A DNA stretch of 64,000 bases from Pseudomonas sp. ACN8 (GCF_002303925.1 NZ_MRCS01000006.1:1-64000); one strand, 5' to 3'. Positions 20,596 to 30,552 are shown, counted from the first letter of the stretch. The notes: generated from the sequence alone by a model not told the origin. Translations and numbers: made by a program.

Positions 20596-21447
20596 CTAAG
20601 GATGGCTTGAATGGCTGAAACGGTCGAAGTGTTCACGCTCGGTCTGGCCCATCCACACGTTCAATGACCACAGGTCGGCGACCGGGACATTGGTGAAGGG
20701 CAAGTGATGCAGGTAGCCGTCGGCGCCGAATTCCGGGGTCAGGGTGCTGACCTGGTAACCGCGGGTTTGCTGCGAGCGCCAGATGCTTTCCCAGTGCTGT
20801 TGATGGAAGGCCAGTTCCCTTGCATATTCCGGAGCCGCCGGGTGCGGAACCTGCGGTCCCTGGTCATAACCGACCCGGGCCTGGATATGGTGAACCCGCT
20901 CGATGAAAGCGCTCAGGTCATCGGCCGGGTCATTCAACAGGCGCTCGCAGGTCACGACCCAATGGCTGATGTCACTGGTGAACAACAGCTCGGGCAGTTG
21001 CCGGATCAACTCCAGGGTCACCCAGGGGTTGAACAGCGAACGTGAGCGGTGGGTTTCAAAGCTGCAGACCTGGCCGTGCTTGCGCGCCAGATCCAGCGCC
21101 AGGCCAAAAAACTCCACTTGCTGTGGCAAGGACCAGCGGTCATTGCCCGCCAGCACGTTGACGAAGCGTGGACCGAGTTCGGCAGCCCAGGCGAGTTTCT
21201 GGTCGAGGTCATCAAGGTGAGCGGCAGGCGTTGCCGACTGGTCCGGCAGCACGTCGTACGCGGTGAAGACCGTGCTGATATAGCCCAGGCGATTGGCCTG
21301 CAGAAAAGCGCCAAACTCGGCCCGTTCACGGGTGTCCAGTGGCAGGCGTGCTTCCATGCCATCGAAGCCCGCGTGCAGCAACTCCTCGAGCGCCTGAGCC
21401 TTGGTGGCGGTATAGCCCCACAGCGTGCGGAAAATTTCCAGCTTCAT
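20596..21447 (-). CDS. TIM-barrel sugar-phosphate isomerase/epimerase family protein
   Basis: This 283-aa protein of the AP-endonuclease-2-like fold begins [12 protein letters not shown]. It has the metal-site style segments [10 protein letters not shown] (about residue 130), [11 protein letters not shown] (about 155) and [10 protein letters not shown] (about 185), consistent with divalent-metal Glu/Asp/His ligands. Members isomerise or cleave small hydroxy-acids and sugars. It is the first gene of the minus-strand operon that continues with the oxygenase, binding protein and transporter. Confidence 0.8.
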   Translation of the reverse strand: MKLEIFRTLWGYTATKAQALEELLHAGFDGMEARLPLDTRERAEFGAFLQANRLGYISTVFTAYDVLPDQSATPAAHLDDLDQKLAWAAELGPRFVNVLAGNDRWSLPQQVEFFGLALDLARKHGQVCSFETHRSRSLFNPWVTLELIRQLPELLFTSDISHWVVTCERLLNDPADDLSAFIERVHHIQARVGYDQGPQVPHPAAPEYARELAFHQQHWESIWRSQQTRGYQVSTLTPEFGADGYLHHLPFTNVPVADLWSLNVWMGQTEREHFDRFSHSSHP

Positions 21448-21741
21448 CGGTGATCCTCAAAAATCCCAGGGCCTGCTGCAAAAGCACTTCGACGGCGCCA
21501 GGCCGCCAAGAGCCTGGTTCGCTGTGGAGTCGATGTTAGGCACAGGCCGGGCACTGAAAGAATCTGAAAGTTCAAATGAATACTTCAGACTTTCATTAAC
21601 AAATAGCTTGCTATTTATAGTGCTGGCCAAGAGGGATTTTAAGGGCGAGAACGTGTCTGCGTTGGCTATTAGCGAGAGATGCCATTGTTACGGCATCATT
21701 TTGAAGAGTCCCAAGCGACACCGGGCCGACGAAGTTCCAGG
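21448..21741. promoter_or_regulatory. Upstream region of the oxygenase/transporter operon with a TGAAAGT repeat cluster
   Basis: The roughly 300 bp hold the promoter region for the minus-strand operon starting at 21447. A cluster of TGAAAGA (21555-21561), TGAAAGT (21565-21571) and inverted ACTTTCA (21589-21595) resembles a repeated operator. No regulator gene is adjacent and no firm -35/-10 was identified. Confidence 0.35.
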
Positions 21742-22011
21742 CTACTTGTCATTCCTGGCATGCGCTACCTTCGCTCGAATGCCATCAAGATATTGGGACT
21801 TAAGCTCTGTCGTTAACGGCCCAAGAATGGGGTTTGCCTTGAACCGGGCCAACAGATGCTCAATCACCCGATCCACCTTGGCGTAGGCAGCAGTGACGCT
21901 TGAAGGTACCAGCGGATCAAACTGAATCCCTTCCATCTCGATATCGAGTCGCTTCAACACGGGTTGTGCATCCAGGATCTGGTGGCGTATTTCATCCACT
22001 GAACATTGCAT
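21742..22011 (-). CDS. Small hypothetical protein (89 aa)
   Basis: The frame is preceded by a very strong ribosome-binding site (AAGGAGG, six bases before the ATG), so it is probably a real gene. The product is soluble and mildly charged with no signal peptide, membrane segment or cysteine cluster; I do not recognise it. It is divergent from the ParA-like gene, 180 bp away. Confidence 0.6.
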   Translation of the reverse strand: MQCSVDEIRHQILDAQPVLKRLDIEMEGIQFDPLVPSSVTAAYAKVDRVIEHLLARFKANPILGPLTTELKSQYLDGIRAKVAHARNDK

Positions 22012-22191
22012 TGTCGACCTCCTTGTAATGCCATAAGTACAGACACGCCTATCGTTAACTGCATCTCGGATGACGCAGTCAGGGTATGGCAGTTGCTGTC
22101 TTAAAAATGAAACAAAATTGTCGCGTAGAAATATTGCTGAAATGTTTCAATCCTATGATCGAGGGAGATCTTTTTTCAGGTTACCTCCCAC

Positions 22192-22965
22192 ATGCGTCGA
22201 GTTGTGTTCAATCAAAAAGGAGGCGTTGGCAAATCAAGCATCGCCTGCAATCTCGCGGCTGTCAGTGCTGCCGAAGGCTACAGGACGCTGCTCGTGGATC
22301 TCGATCCTCAGGCTAACTCGACTCAATACCTGACAGGGCTGACAGGCGATGATATCCCCATGGGGATTGCCGATTTCTTCAAGCAAACCTTATCCAGCGG
22401 CCCGGCCAGCAAAAAGAATCGGGTGGCCATCACTGATACTCGCTACGACAATCTGCATCTGGTCACGGCCAGCCGGGAGCTTGCCGACCTGCAGTCAAAG
22501 CTTGAGTCAAAATTCAAGATCAATAAGCTGCGCCGCTTGTTGGTGGAGCTTTCCGAGGATTACGAGCGCATTTATATCGATACGCCGCCGTCCCTGAATT
22601 TCTATACCTTCAGCGCACTGATCGCCGCCGACCGCGTACTGATTCCATTTGATTGCGACAGCTTTTCCCGTCAGGCGCTTTATAACGTCATCGCGCAAGT
22701 GGCCGAGTTGCAGGCTGACCATCATGAGTCGTTGATCGTGGAAGGTGTGGTGATCAACCAGTTTGTGGCGCGTGCCAGCGTGCACCAGACGCTGATCGAC
22801 GAGTTGTTGGCCGAAGGCTTGCCCGTGTTGCCGGATTATTTGAGTAGCACGGTCAAAATGCGTGAGTCCCATGAAGCGTCGGTGCCCATGATCCATCTGG
22901 CGCCACGCCATAAGCTTTCATTGGAATTCGTCAGCCTGTTTTCCGCTTTGGAAAGAGCCGGTTGA
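22192..22965 (+). CDS. ParA-family ATPase (orphan)
   Basis: This 257-aa deviant Walker ATPase has the N-terminal [14 protein letters not shown] (about residues 8-21), Walker A' DLDPQANST, and the [11 protein letters not shown] switch region. Members position plasmids, chromosomes or large complexes on nucleoid DNA or membranes. There is no N-terminal DNA-binding domain, no ParB gene follows, and no parS-like repeats are obvious, so this is unlikely to be the main chromosomal ParA near oriC. A strong terminator lies about 95 bp downstream, indicating a monocistronic unit. Confidence 0.88.
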   Translation: MRRVVFNQKGGVGKSSIACNLAAVSAAEGYRTLLVDLDPQANSTQYLTGLTGDDIPMGIADFFKQTLSSGPASKKNRVAITDTRYDNLHLVTASRELADLQSKLESKFKINKLRRLLVELSEDYERIYIDTPPSLNFYTFSALIAADRVLIPFDCDSFSRQALYNVIAQVAELQADHHESLIVEGVVINQFVARASVHQTLIDELLAEGLPVLPDYLSSTVKMRESHEASVPMIHLAPRHKLSLEFVSLFSALERAG

Positions 22966-23059
22966 TCCGTGCGCTGAACATAAAATTGCAATCGAAATGC
23001 CAGTACGATGACTCGCGCGCAATCGCTAGCTCCAGCTTCGAATCAACACCTGTTTTCCT

Positions 23060-23087
23060 GGCTGTCCTTGGGACGGCCATTTTTTTT
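23060..23087 (+). terminator. Rho-independent terminator after the ParA-like gene
   Basis: An 8-bp stem (GGCTGTCC / GGACGGCC with one G-U pair), a short loop and an eight-T run form a canonical terminator. Confidence 0.9.
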
Positions 23088-23211
23088 GCCAGAGATTTTT
23101 GGACGCCGCATTTTCAGTTTTTGCATTTAGTCCTCGGCTTGTCGAAGTTCACAGGTGAATACTCCGCCCACAGTGACTGAGTTGAGTCGTAGATTTGTGG
23201 GCGACGCTGAA

Positions 23212-23240
23212 CCTGTGGGAGCTAGCCTGCTCGCGAAGAA
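23212..23240. repeat. Single degenerate REP element
   Basis: CCTGTGGGAGCTAGCCTGCTCGCGAAG is a variant of the Pseudomonas REP sequence found at several other intergenic sites in the window. It stands alone here, without an inverted partner. Confidence 0.75.
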
Positions 23241-23296
23241 CGATGACACGGTCCACCTGACGGAACACAAGCGCCCTACGGCACTTGCCATAGCCC

Positions 23297-23311
23297 TGAC
23301 GTTAACGTAAA
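23297..23311. promoter_or_regulatory. Palindrome ACGTTAACGT upstream of the sigma-54 activator gene
   Basis: A perfect 10-bp palindrome, extended to TGACGTTAACGTAAA, lies about 60 bp upstream of the activator start. It resembles operators of MerR-family regulators of branched-chain or fatty-acid catabolism (LiuR-like) as I recall them. The assignment is tentative. Confidence 0.3.
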
Positions 23312-23367
23312 GATTGCTCCAGGGCGCCGACGTATCAAGGCGCAGGGCTGATGACCCGGAGCGCTTG

Positions 23368-25272
23368 ATGACGCCAATAAAAACAAACTCCCCCAAACTG
23401 CATCGCGAAGCCCGGCTGGCCCGGGAGAAGCTGCACCTGGAAGGTGAAGTGCCGGATGGCGTCCTGCGAGCGGAAATCGATGCCTCGTGGCGGCGCAGCC
23501 TGAGCCATGGCGTGCATTTCAATGCCAAGCATGAGCTGGCGCTGGAGTCGAGTGCCAGCCTCGACGTGTTGCTGGCCAGCAATCGCTTGCTGATCGACGC
23601 CGCGCTGCCGGCCATCGATTACCTGGCCGAGCGTCAGGGCAAGGAAGGGCTGATCATCCTCGCCAACTCCGACGCCACCATCCTCGCCGTCGAAGGTCGC
23701 GCCGACCGCCTCAAGGGTAGTGGTCTGCAGGACATCACCCTCGGTGCGTGCTGGAGCGAAGCGGTTCGCGGCACCAACGCCCTCGGCACGGCACTGGTGG
23801 AAGCCCGGCCGACCCTGATCGATTGCGGCGAACATTATCTGGATCGCCTCAGTGATTTTTCCTGCACGTCGGTGCCGATCCATTGCCCCCAGGGGGACAT
23901 TCTTGGCGTCCTCGACCTGACCCGCGAAGGTCCCCTCGGCCGCGCCCACGACAGCACCGCGCTGCTGGCCATGGCCGTCAGCCAGATCGAAAGCCGGGTG
24001 TTCAACGCCAGCTATCCGGACGAAATCGTCCTGGCCTTCCACAGCCGCAGGCAATACCTGGAATCCCCGTGGCAAGGCCTGCTGGCCGTGAGTCTTGGCG
24101 GACAGATCCTGGCGGTCAGCGCCCAGGCCTGCCAGTTGCTCCACGCCGAGCGCTCGGCCCTGGTCGGTCGACGCTGCGAAGAGTTTCTCGGCGTCGACGG
24201 CCTGCAGTTGTTGGCGCGTCTGCATCAGGGCGGGGCCGGCAGCCTGCAAACCGCCAAGGGTGAATTCTTCTACAAGACCCTGCGCGCGCCGCAACGCTCG
24301 ATCAACGTCAGCAGCCCACCGCGCACAGCAGCGAAACCGGCCAAGGCGCAACCGGATCTGGAAGCGCTGGCCGGCAGCAATACGCGCTACGCCCGTGCCT
24401 TGCGCATGGCCCGTCAAGGCCTGGCCAATGAGTTGCCGGTCTTGCTGCTGGGTGAAACAGGCACCGGTAAGGAGGTCATCGCCCGCGCCCTGCACATGGC
24501 CGGAAGCCGCTGCGACAAACCCTTCGTGGCGGTGAACTGCGCGGCCATTCCCGAAGGCCTGATCGAGTCCGAACTGTTCGGCTACCGCGAGGGTGCATTC
24601 ACCGGTTCACGCCGGGGCGGCATGGTCGGGCGCTTGCAGCAGGCCCATGGCGGCACCCTGTTCCTCGATGAAATCGGCGACATGCCACTGGCCTTGCAGG
24701 CCCGACTCTTGCGGGTGTTGCAGGATCGCAAGGTCGCGCCCCTGGGCGCTGGCGAAGAGCAGGACATCGACGTCGCGCTGATCTGCGCCACCCACCGCGA
24801 CCTCAAGCGTCTGGTGGAGGAAAAACACTTTCGCGAGGACCTGTTCTACCGGGTCAATGGCATCAGTGTGATGCTCCCGGCCCTGCGCGAACGCGAAGAT
24901 TTCGGCGCGCTGGTGAGTCGCATGCTGACGATACTGGGCGCCCCCACCGTGGTCCTGCACGACGATTTCGATCGCTTGCTCAGTGGCTATCACTGGCCCG
25001 GCAACATCCGCCAACTGGAGATGGTCCTGCGCACCGCGCTGGCCATGCGCGAACCGGGTGACACCGTGCTGACTCTCGATCACTTGCCCGACAGCATGCT
25101 CGACGAGTTGACCGCCAGCGAACGGCCCCAGGCCGGCAGCATCCGGGAAAACGAACTGGAGCTGATCCGTCAGTCCCTGGACACGCATCAGGGCAATGTC
25201 TCGGCCGCCGCTGACGCTCTGGGCATCAGCCGCGCGACCCTGTATCGCAAGCTCAAACAGTTGCGTTCGTGA
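23368..25272 (+). CDS. Sigma-54-dependent activator, AcoR type (regulator of amine oxidation)
   Basis: This 634-aa enhancer-binding protein starts at the ATG at 23368, preceded by GGAGCG; the frame is open to 23314. Domains are an N-terminal GAF-like sensor (about residues 60-310), an AAA+ domain (Walker A GETGTGKE near 372-380, the sigma-54-contact GAFTGS loop, Walker [13 protein letters not shown]) and a C-terminal Fis-type helix-turn-helix ([20 protein letters not shown]). It overlaps the start of qhpF, placing the regulator in one operon with QHNDH maturation genes. It is likely the activator of the sigma-54-like promoters at 30591 and 30949; P. putida has a comparable regulator (PeaR) as I recall. 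Confidence 0.9.
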   Translation: MTPIKTNSPKLHREARLAREKLHLEGEVPDGVLRAEIDASWRRSLSHGVHFNAKHELALESSASLDVLLASNRLLIDAALPAIDYLAERQGKEGLIILANSDATILAVEGRADRLKGSGLQDITLGACWSEAVRGTNALGTALVEARPTLIDCGEHYLDRLSDFSCTSVPIHCPQGDILGVLDLTREGPLGRAHDSTALLAMAVSQIESRVFNASYPDEIVLAFHSRRQYLESPWQGLLAVSLGGQILAVSAQACQLLHAERSALVGRRCEEFLGVDGLQLLARLHQGGAGSLQTAKGEFFYKTLRAPQRSINVSSPPRTAAKPAKAQPDLEALAGSNTRYARALRMARQGLANELPVLLLGETGTGKEVIARALHMAGSRCDKPFVAVNCAAIPEGLIESELFGYREGAFTGSRRGGMVGRLQQAHGGTLFLDEIGDMPLALQARLLRVLQDRKVAPLGAGEEQDIDVALICATHRDLKRLVEEKHFREDLFYRVNGISVMLPALREREDFGALVSRMLTILGAPTVVLHDDFDRLLSGYHWPGNIRQLEMVLRTALAMREPGDTVLTLDHLPDSMLDELTASERPQAGSIRENELELIRQSLDTHQGNVSAAADALGISRATLYRKLKQLRS

Positions 25273-26990
25273 TGCAGCGTTTTATCGTTCGGCTGATCGA
25301 CAGCCAGAACCCCGAGGCCCTGCAAGCGTCACTGCGCTGGCTGTACGGCTTTGTGCGACCGCATCGACTGGCGATTGCCGGGCTGCTGGGCCTGTCGGTC
25401 TGCGCCTCGGCGCTGGTACTGGTGCAGCCGTGGCTGACCAAACTGCTGATCGACGATGGCCTGTTGGCGCGCAACTTCCCGATGCTGGTGTTGATCGCCG
25501 GTCTGATGATCGTGGCCGGGTTACTGGGCACGGCGCTCTCGGGGATCAACCGCTACCTGCACACGCGACTGTCCGGGCGCATGCTGTTTGCCCTGCGCGA
25601 TGACTTGTACCGGCATTTGCAAACCCTGTCGCCGGGCTTTTACGGCCAGCGGCGCATCGGCGACCTGATGTCGCGCCTTGATGGCGACGTCGCGGAAATC
25701 CAGCGGTTTGCCGTGGACTCGCTGTTCTCGGCCGTGTCGAGCGTGATCGGCCTGGTGGTTGCCATCGCGATGCTGTTGACGCTGTCATGGAAACTCTCGC
25801 TGCTGGCCCTGGTGCTGATTCCCCTCGATGTCCTCTGGCTGCGCTGGATGCGGCGTAAGGTCGAGCGCGATGTGCGGCAGTTGCGCGAGCGTTCGGCGGA
25901 CATGTCGTCGTTCATGGTAGAAACATTGCCGGTGATGAAATTCATCCAGTCCGCTGGCCAGCAACAGCGCGAAGCGCGGCGCCTCGAGACGCTGGGGCAG
26001 GGCTACATGAGCCAGTTGCTGCGCCTGCAGGTCACCGAGTTTTTCACCCAGGCCGTGCCCGGCACGCTGACCTCGCTGTCCCGGGGCTGCGCATTTTTGA
26101 TCGGCGGTTACTGGGTGGTGCAGGGCACCTGGCAGCTCGGCGCGCTGATTGCGTTTTCCACTTACCTGGGGATGGCCGTGGGGCCGGTGCAGAGTTTGCT
26201 CGGGCTCTACGTCGCGATCCAGCGGATGACCGTCAGCCTCGGCCGGGTCATGGAGTTGCGCGGCGAACAACCGACCGTACTGACGCCCGTCACGCCACGT
26301 CCGATGCCCAATGGCGGCGATCTCTGGTTCGACAACGTGCACTTCGCCCATCCCGGCCGCCAATCGACCCTGCGCGGCATCGAGGCGCGGATCCCCTACG
26401 GTATGAAAGTGGCTCTCAGCGGCGGCTCGGGCGTGGGTAAATCCACCCTGATCGACCTGCTGCAACGTCATCACGATCCGCAGTCGGGCCGGGTACTGCT
26501 GGGCGATGTCGATCTGCGTGAACTGGATCTGTTCCAGCTGCGTCGACGCATCGCCATCGTCAGCCAGGACATCGTGCTGTTTCGCGGCAGCCTCGCCGAC
26601 AACCTGGCCTACGCGGTGCCGGACGCCAGCCGCGAGGCGATTGGCGAAGTGGCGCGGCTGGCGCAACTCGACAGCCTGATCGAGTTGTTGCCCGAAGGCC
26701 TCGACAGCCCATTGGGCGAGCGGGGCCAGCAGTTGTCCGGCGGGCAGAAGCAACGCATCGCGATTGCCCGGGCGCTGTTGCAGGACCCATTGATTCTGGT
26801 GCTCGATGAAGCCACTTCTGCGGTGGATGAAGCCACCGAGCGCGAAGTCATCGACGCCATCGACCGCTTGTTCGCCGGGCGTACGCGCATCCTGATCAGC
26901 CATCGCCCTTCAACCCTGGCCGATGCCGATTTGCGCTTCGAACTGCTCGACGGCGTGCTGACTTCCAAAGCGGTGCTGCATGAAACCTGA
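25272..26990 (+). CDS. qhpF: ABC exporter required for quinohemoprotein amine dehydrogenase maturation (QhpF)
   Basis: This protein of about 572 aa has an N-terminal six-helix exporter membrane domain (about 20-320) and a C-terminal ATPase (Walker A GGSGVGKST, signature LSGGQKQRIAIARALL, Walker B ILVLDEATSAVDE). The start is ATG 25272 or the adjacent in-frame GTG 25269, both overlapping the activator stop. It is followed immediately by a subtilase and an FAD monooxygenase, the qhpF-qhpE-qhpG signature. In studied systems QhpF is needed to send the crosslinked gamma subunit to the periplasm. Confidence 0.88.
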   Translation: MQRFIVRLIDSQNPEALQASLRWLYGFVRPHRLAIAGLLGLSVCASALVLVQPWLTKLLIDDGLLARNFPMLVLIAGLMIVAGLLGTALSGINRYLHTRLSGRMLFALRDDLYRHLQTLSPGFYGQRRIGDLMSRLDGDVAEIQRFAVDSLFSAVSSVIGLVVAIAMLLTLSWKLSLLALVLIPLDVLWLRWMRRKVERDVRQLRERSADMSSFMVETLPVMKFIQSAGQQQREARRLETLGQGYMSQLLRLQVTEFFTQAVPGTLTSLSRGCAFLIGGYWVVQGTWQLGALIAFSTYLGMAVGPVQSLLGLYVAIQRMTVSLGRVMELRGEQPTVLTPVTPRPMPNGGDLWFDNVHFAHPGRQSTLRGIEARIPYGMKVALSGGSGVGKSTLIDLLQRHHDPQSGRVLLGDVDLRELDLFQLRRRIAIVSQDIVLFRGSLADNLAYAVPDASREAIGEVARLAQLDSLIELLPEGLDSPLGERGQQLSGGQKQRIAIARALLQDPLILVLDEATSAVDEATEREVIDAIDRLFAGRTRILISHRPSTLADADLRFELLDGVLTSKAVLHET

Positions 26991-27657
26991 GTTGCGCATG
27001 GGTGTGGTGGACAGCGGCCACTCGGCAGCACAACGGGTGCAGGTGATCGCGGGTCGGCGCTTTTCATTACTTGAAGACGGCCTGGCCGAGGGCGACTTGC
27101 GCGACGACCCGCTGGGGCATGGCAGCGCGGTGATCGAGGCGGTCGGCCGGCGTGCACCTTCGGCGCTGTTTTGCGTGGCCCAGGTGTTCGACCAGCGGGG
27201 TGTCACCAGCGCCTTGCAGATCGCTACGGCGATCGACTGGCTGCTGACGCAGAACGTGCGACTGATCAATCTGAGCCTTGGCCTGCGCCAGGATCGCAGC
27301 CTGCTGCGCGCGGCCTGCGCGGCGGCGGTGGCGCGGGGCGTGCTGCTGTGTGCGTCGAGTCCGGCCCAGGGGGAAGGGGTGTTTCCGGCGAACTATCCGC
27401 AGGTGTTGCGGGTGACCGGCGATGCGCGGTGCGCCGAGCAGGAATGGTCGTGGCTCAACAGCGCCCAGGCAGATTTCGCCGCCTGTGTGCACGGTACCTA
27501 CCCGGGGCAATCCGGGGCGAGCCTCGGATGTGCCGCCTTGAGCGGGCACATCGCCGGGTTCCTCGCCGAACAGCCCGGTGCCAGCAATGAGCAAGTCATC
27601 GAGTGGTTACGCGAGCATGCCCGTTATCGTGGCCCTGAACGGCGATTCGGGCCATGA
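26980..27657 (+). CDS. qhpE: Subtilisin-like protease that processes the QHNDH gamma subunit (QhpE)
   Basis: This is a compact 225-aa S8-family protease. The catalytic triad is visible: D11 in VVDSG, H47 in LGHGSA and S181 in SGASLG. There is no signal peptide or propeptide, so it acts in the cytoplasm. In the known pathway QhpE cuts the leader from QhpC after the thioether crosslinks are made. It overlaps qhpF by 11 bp and qhpG by 4 bp. Confidence 0.9.
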   Translation: MKPELRMGVVDSGHSAAQRVQVIAGRRFSLLEDGLAEGDLRDDPLGHGSAVIEAVGRRAPSALFCVAQVFDQRGVTSALQIATAIDWLLTQNVRLINLSLGLRQDRSLLRAACAAAVARGVLLCASSPAQGEGVFPANYPQVLRVTGDARCAEQEWSWLNSAQADFAACVHGTYPGQSGASLGCAALSGHIAGFLAEQPGASNEQVIEWLREHARYRGPERRFGP

Positions 27658-28949
27658 CCGACATCGTCGTTCTTGGCGCCGGACCGGCCGGTGCCGCCGT
27701 CGCACTGGGGCTACGGCGGCAGGGCCATGGCGTCACGCTGATCAGCGAATGGCGCCGGTTTGCCGCGCTCGAAGGGGTGTCGGTGCGGGTTCTGGAGGCC
27801 TTGCGCAGCGCGGGCCTGCATCAGGCGTTGACGGAGGCGGCGCTGCCTTCTCAGCGCCAGGTGAGCTGGAACGGCCAGCACCACGCGCAGAACATCGAAT
27901 ACTTGCTCGACCGTCCGGTTTTTGACCGAGGCCTGCGTGAGGATTTGCGTCTGGCGGGGGTCGAGCTGATCGAAGGCCGGGTGCTGACGGTTCAGTCATC
28001 GGCCAATGGTCATCGAATTGAAATCGACGGCCGCGGACCGTTGTTCACTCCGTTTCTGGTGGAAGCCCGCGGACGTCAGGCACCCGCTATCGGCAAAGGC
28101 TTGCGTGGGCCCGAGACGGTCAGCTTGCTCAATCGCTGGCAAGGTGCGCCTGGCGACACCGCCAGCGCCGTGGAAAGCCTTGAGGACGGCTGGGCATGGA
28201 TGGCGCGGCGCGCCGACGGCCAGTGTTACTGGCAATGGACGGTGGACGTGACCAGCGCCGGGTTGCCGGGCAAGGCGCAATTGCTCGATTACTGCCGACA
28301 GCGCCGCCAGGGTTCGAAGCTGGCCGCCGAATTTTTTGCTGGTGAAGCGCAAGGTGATCTACAGCTGCACGCCCGCAGCAGTACGGCGATTCTGAGCCCG
28401 CAGGTGTGTGGCGAAAACTGGATTCGGGTCGGCGATGCGGCCATGGCGGTGGACCCGTTGTCGGGCAACGGCATCTTTCAGTCCTTGTCTTCGGCGTTGC
28501 AGGCGCCGGCGGTGATCAACACGCTGCTGTGCAAACCCGAACGGGCGGCTTTGGCCCAGCGTTTTCACCAGCAACGGGTGGCGCAATTGTTTTTGCGGTT
28601 TGCGCGGATCGGCCGGGATTTTTATGCCGATGAACAACGCTGGCCGGATCAGCCGTTCTGGCAGGCACGACGGAACTGGCCGGACGCCGAGGTGGCCCAT
28701 GCCGAGGCGGATTTCAATGCGCTGAGGATCGAGCGGGCACCGGTGTTGCGTGATGGGCTGGTCGATGAGGCCGAGGTGGTGATCACGGCGGATCAGCCGC
28801 TGGGGATCTGGCATGTGCAGGGGGTTGAGGTGGCGGCGTTGGTGCGGCGGTTGCGCAGTGAACCGGCTGAGCAGGTGTTGGCCGGCTTAACCACTGAACA
28901 GGGAAGAATGGTCAGGAGTTGGTTATTGGCTCAGGGATTCAAACCCTGA
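27654..28949 (+). CDS. qhpG: FAD-dependent monooxygenase for CTQ cofactor formation (QhpG)
   Basis: This 431-aa flavoprotein has the N-terminal dinucleotide-binding GAGPAGAAVALGL (about residues 7-19) and the second FAD motif VGDAAMAVDPLSGNG (about 260-274), as in tryptophan halogenase-like and PHBH-type monooxygenases. QhpG is known to hydroxylate the gamma-subunit tryptophan that becomes cysteine tryptophylquinone. It is the last gene of the activator-qhpF-qhpE-qhpG operon; a REPIN follows. Confidence 0.88.
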   Translation: MTDIVVLGAGPAGAAVALGLRRQGHGVTLISEWRRFAALEGVSVRVLEALRSAGLHQALTEAALPSQRQVSWNGQHHAQNIEYLLDRPVFDRGLREDLRLAGVELIEGRVLTVQSSANGHRIEIDGRGPLFTPFLVEARGRQAPAIGKGLRGPETVSLLNRWQGAPGDTASAVESLEDGWAWMARRADGQCYWQWTVDVTSAGLPGKAQLLDYCRQRRQGSKLAAEFFAGEAQGDLQLHARSSTAILSPQVCGENWIRVGDAAMAVDPLSGNGIFQSLSSALQAPAVINTLLCKPERAALAQRFHQQRVAQLFLRFARIGRDFYADEQRWPDQPFWQARRNWPDAEVAHAEADFNALRIERAPVLRDGLVDEAEVVITADQPLGIWHVQGVEVAALVRRLRSEPAEQVLAGLTTEQGRMVRSWLLAQGFKP

Positions 28950-28970
28950 GTTCTGGGTTGCCGGGGCGGG

Positions 28971-29053
28971 CCTCATCGCGAGCAGGCTCGCTCCTACAGG
29001 GGATTTGTATTCAACACAAAACCACTGTAGGAGCGAGCCTGCACGCGATGAGG
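28971..29053. repeat. REPIN: inverted pair of REP elements
   Basis: Two REP copies in opposite orientation (28971-29000 and 29025-29053) flank a 24-bp spacer between convergent qhpG and the aldehyde dehydrogenase gene. The long hairpin could end both transcripts. The second copy carries one C-A change in the core (CCTGCACGCG). Confidence 0.85.
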
Positions 29054-29061
29054 CCGCCGAA

Positions 29062-30552
29062 TCAGAGTTTGATCAACACCGACTTCAACTCAGTGTAATG
29101 CTCGATCGCCGCATACCCCATCTCACGCCCGACCCCGGACATCTTGTAGCCGCCGAACGGCAGCGCCGGGTCCAGGGCGCTGTGGCAGTTGACCCACACC
29201 GAGCCTGACTTGATGCGCGGAATCATCCGGTGTACCGCCGCCAGGTCATTGGACCAGATACTCGCGCCCAATCCATACGGACTGTCATTGGCCATGCGCA
29301 GCGCATCGGTCTCATCATCGAACGGAATCGCCACCAGCACCGGCCCGAAAATTTCTTCCTGCACCAGTGAATGCTTCTGATCGACATCGACAATCACCGT
29401 CGGCTTGACGAAGAACCCCGGGCCGAACTGTTCACCGCCGCAGGCGATGGTCGCGCCGCTTTCCCGGCCCTTTTCGATGTAGCCGTAGACGCGCTCTTGC
29501 TGGCGCGCCGAGATCAAGGGTCCCATGTCGACGCTCGGGTCCAGACCGTTGCCCAGTTTCATGGCGTTGGCGATGTCGCTGATGTCCGCCACCACATTGT
29601 CGAAGTGCTTGCGCTGTACATACAACCGCGAGCCTGCGCAGCAGACCTGGCCCTGGTTGAAGAAAATCGCGCTGGCGGCCCCCACTGCGGCGGTTTTCAG
29701 GTCGGCGTCAGCCATGACGATGGTCGGCGATTTGCCGCCCAGCTCCAGGGTGACCCGGGTCATGGAATCCATGGCGATCTTGCCGATCTGCTTGCCCACG
29801 GCGGTGGAGCCGGTGAAGGTCAGCTTGTCCACCCGCGGGTTGTGGGTCAGGGCCGAGCCGGCGGTGATGCCGGTACCGGTGACCACGTTGAACACGCCTT
29901 CGGGATAACCGGCCTCCAGCACCAGTTCGGCGAGTTTCAGTGCGGTCAGCGGGGTTTCGTCGGCGGGTTTGAGCACCACCGTGCAACCGGTGGCCAGGGC
30001 CGGACCGAGTTTCCAGCAGGCCAGCAACAGCGGGAAGTTCCAGGCAACGATGGCGCCGACCACGCCCACCGCTTCGCGTCGGATGAAACTGTGGAACTGG
30101 TCGTTGGGCATCAGCGGTGCCGACACGTCAACCGTAGAACCTTCGATCTTGGTCGCCCAACCGGCCATGTAGCGCAGGAAATCGATGGACAGTTGCACGT
30201 CCATCACTTGGGCGACCGCCGCGCTTTTACCGTTGTTCAGGCATTCCAGTTGCGCCAGCAGCTCGGCGTCGCGCTGCATCAGGTCGGCGAGTTTCCACAG
30301 CAGGTTCTGCCGCTCCCGGGGGCGGGTGCGGGTCCAGGCCGAATCGTCGAACGCCTGGCGGGCGGCGAGCACCGCGCGGTCGACATCCTCCGGCGTTGCC
30401 CGTGGCACCACGCACAGCTCTTCTCCAGTGGCCGGGTTGTGCAGGGGCATGGTCTGGCCGTCGGCGGCCTCGACCCAGTCACCGCCGATGAGCATGCGCG
30501 GGGCACGCTGGATGAATGCCGAAGTGGCGGGAAGCAGGTTTGGGAGCGACAT
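29062..30552 (-). CDS. NAD(P)-dependent aldehyde dehydrogenase (probably phenylacetaldehyde-type)
   Basis: I take the ATG at 30552 (MSLPNLLPATSAF), 27 nt below a sigma-54-type promoter; the frame opens at 30594. The 496-aa enzyme shows FTGSTAVGKQIG for cofactor binding, the catalytic Glu in LELGGKSP and the catalytic Cys in NQGQVCCAGSR. The C-terminal PFGGYKMSGVGREMG is also typical. It is set between the two halves of the amine dehydrogenase gene set and divergent from qhpA. It should oxidise the aldehyde released from primary amines; PeaE/FeaB-like phenylacetaldehyde dehydrogenase is the best guess. Confidence 0.88.
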   Translation of the reverse strand: MSLPNLLPATSAFIQRAPRMLIGGDWVEAADGQTMPLHNPATGEELCVVPRATPEDVDRAVLAARQAFDDSAWTRTRPRERQNLLWKLADLMQRDAELLAQLECLNNGKSAAVAQVMDVQLSIDFLRYMAGWATKIEGSTVDVSAPLMPNDQFHSFIRREAVGVVGAIVAWNFPLLLACWKLGPALATGCTVVLKPADETPLTALKLAELVLEAGYPEGVFNVVTGTGITAGSALTHNPRVDKLTFTGSTAVGKQIGKIAMDSMTRVTLELGGKSPTIVMADADLKTAAVGAASAIFFNQGQVCCAGSRLYVQRKHFDNVVADISDIANAMKLGNGLDPSVDMGPLISARQQERVYGYIEKGRESGATIACGGEQFGPGFFVKPTVIVDVDQKHSLVQEEIFGPVLVAIPFDDETDALRMANDSPYGLGASIWSNDLAAVHRMIPRIKSGSVWVNCHSALDPALPFGGYKMSGVGREMGYAAIEHYTELKSVLIKL

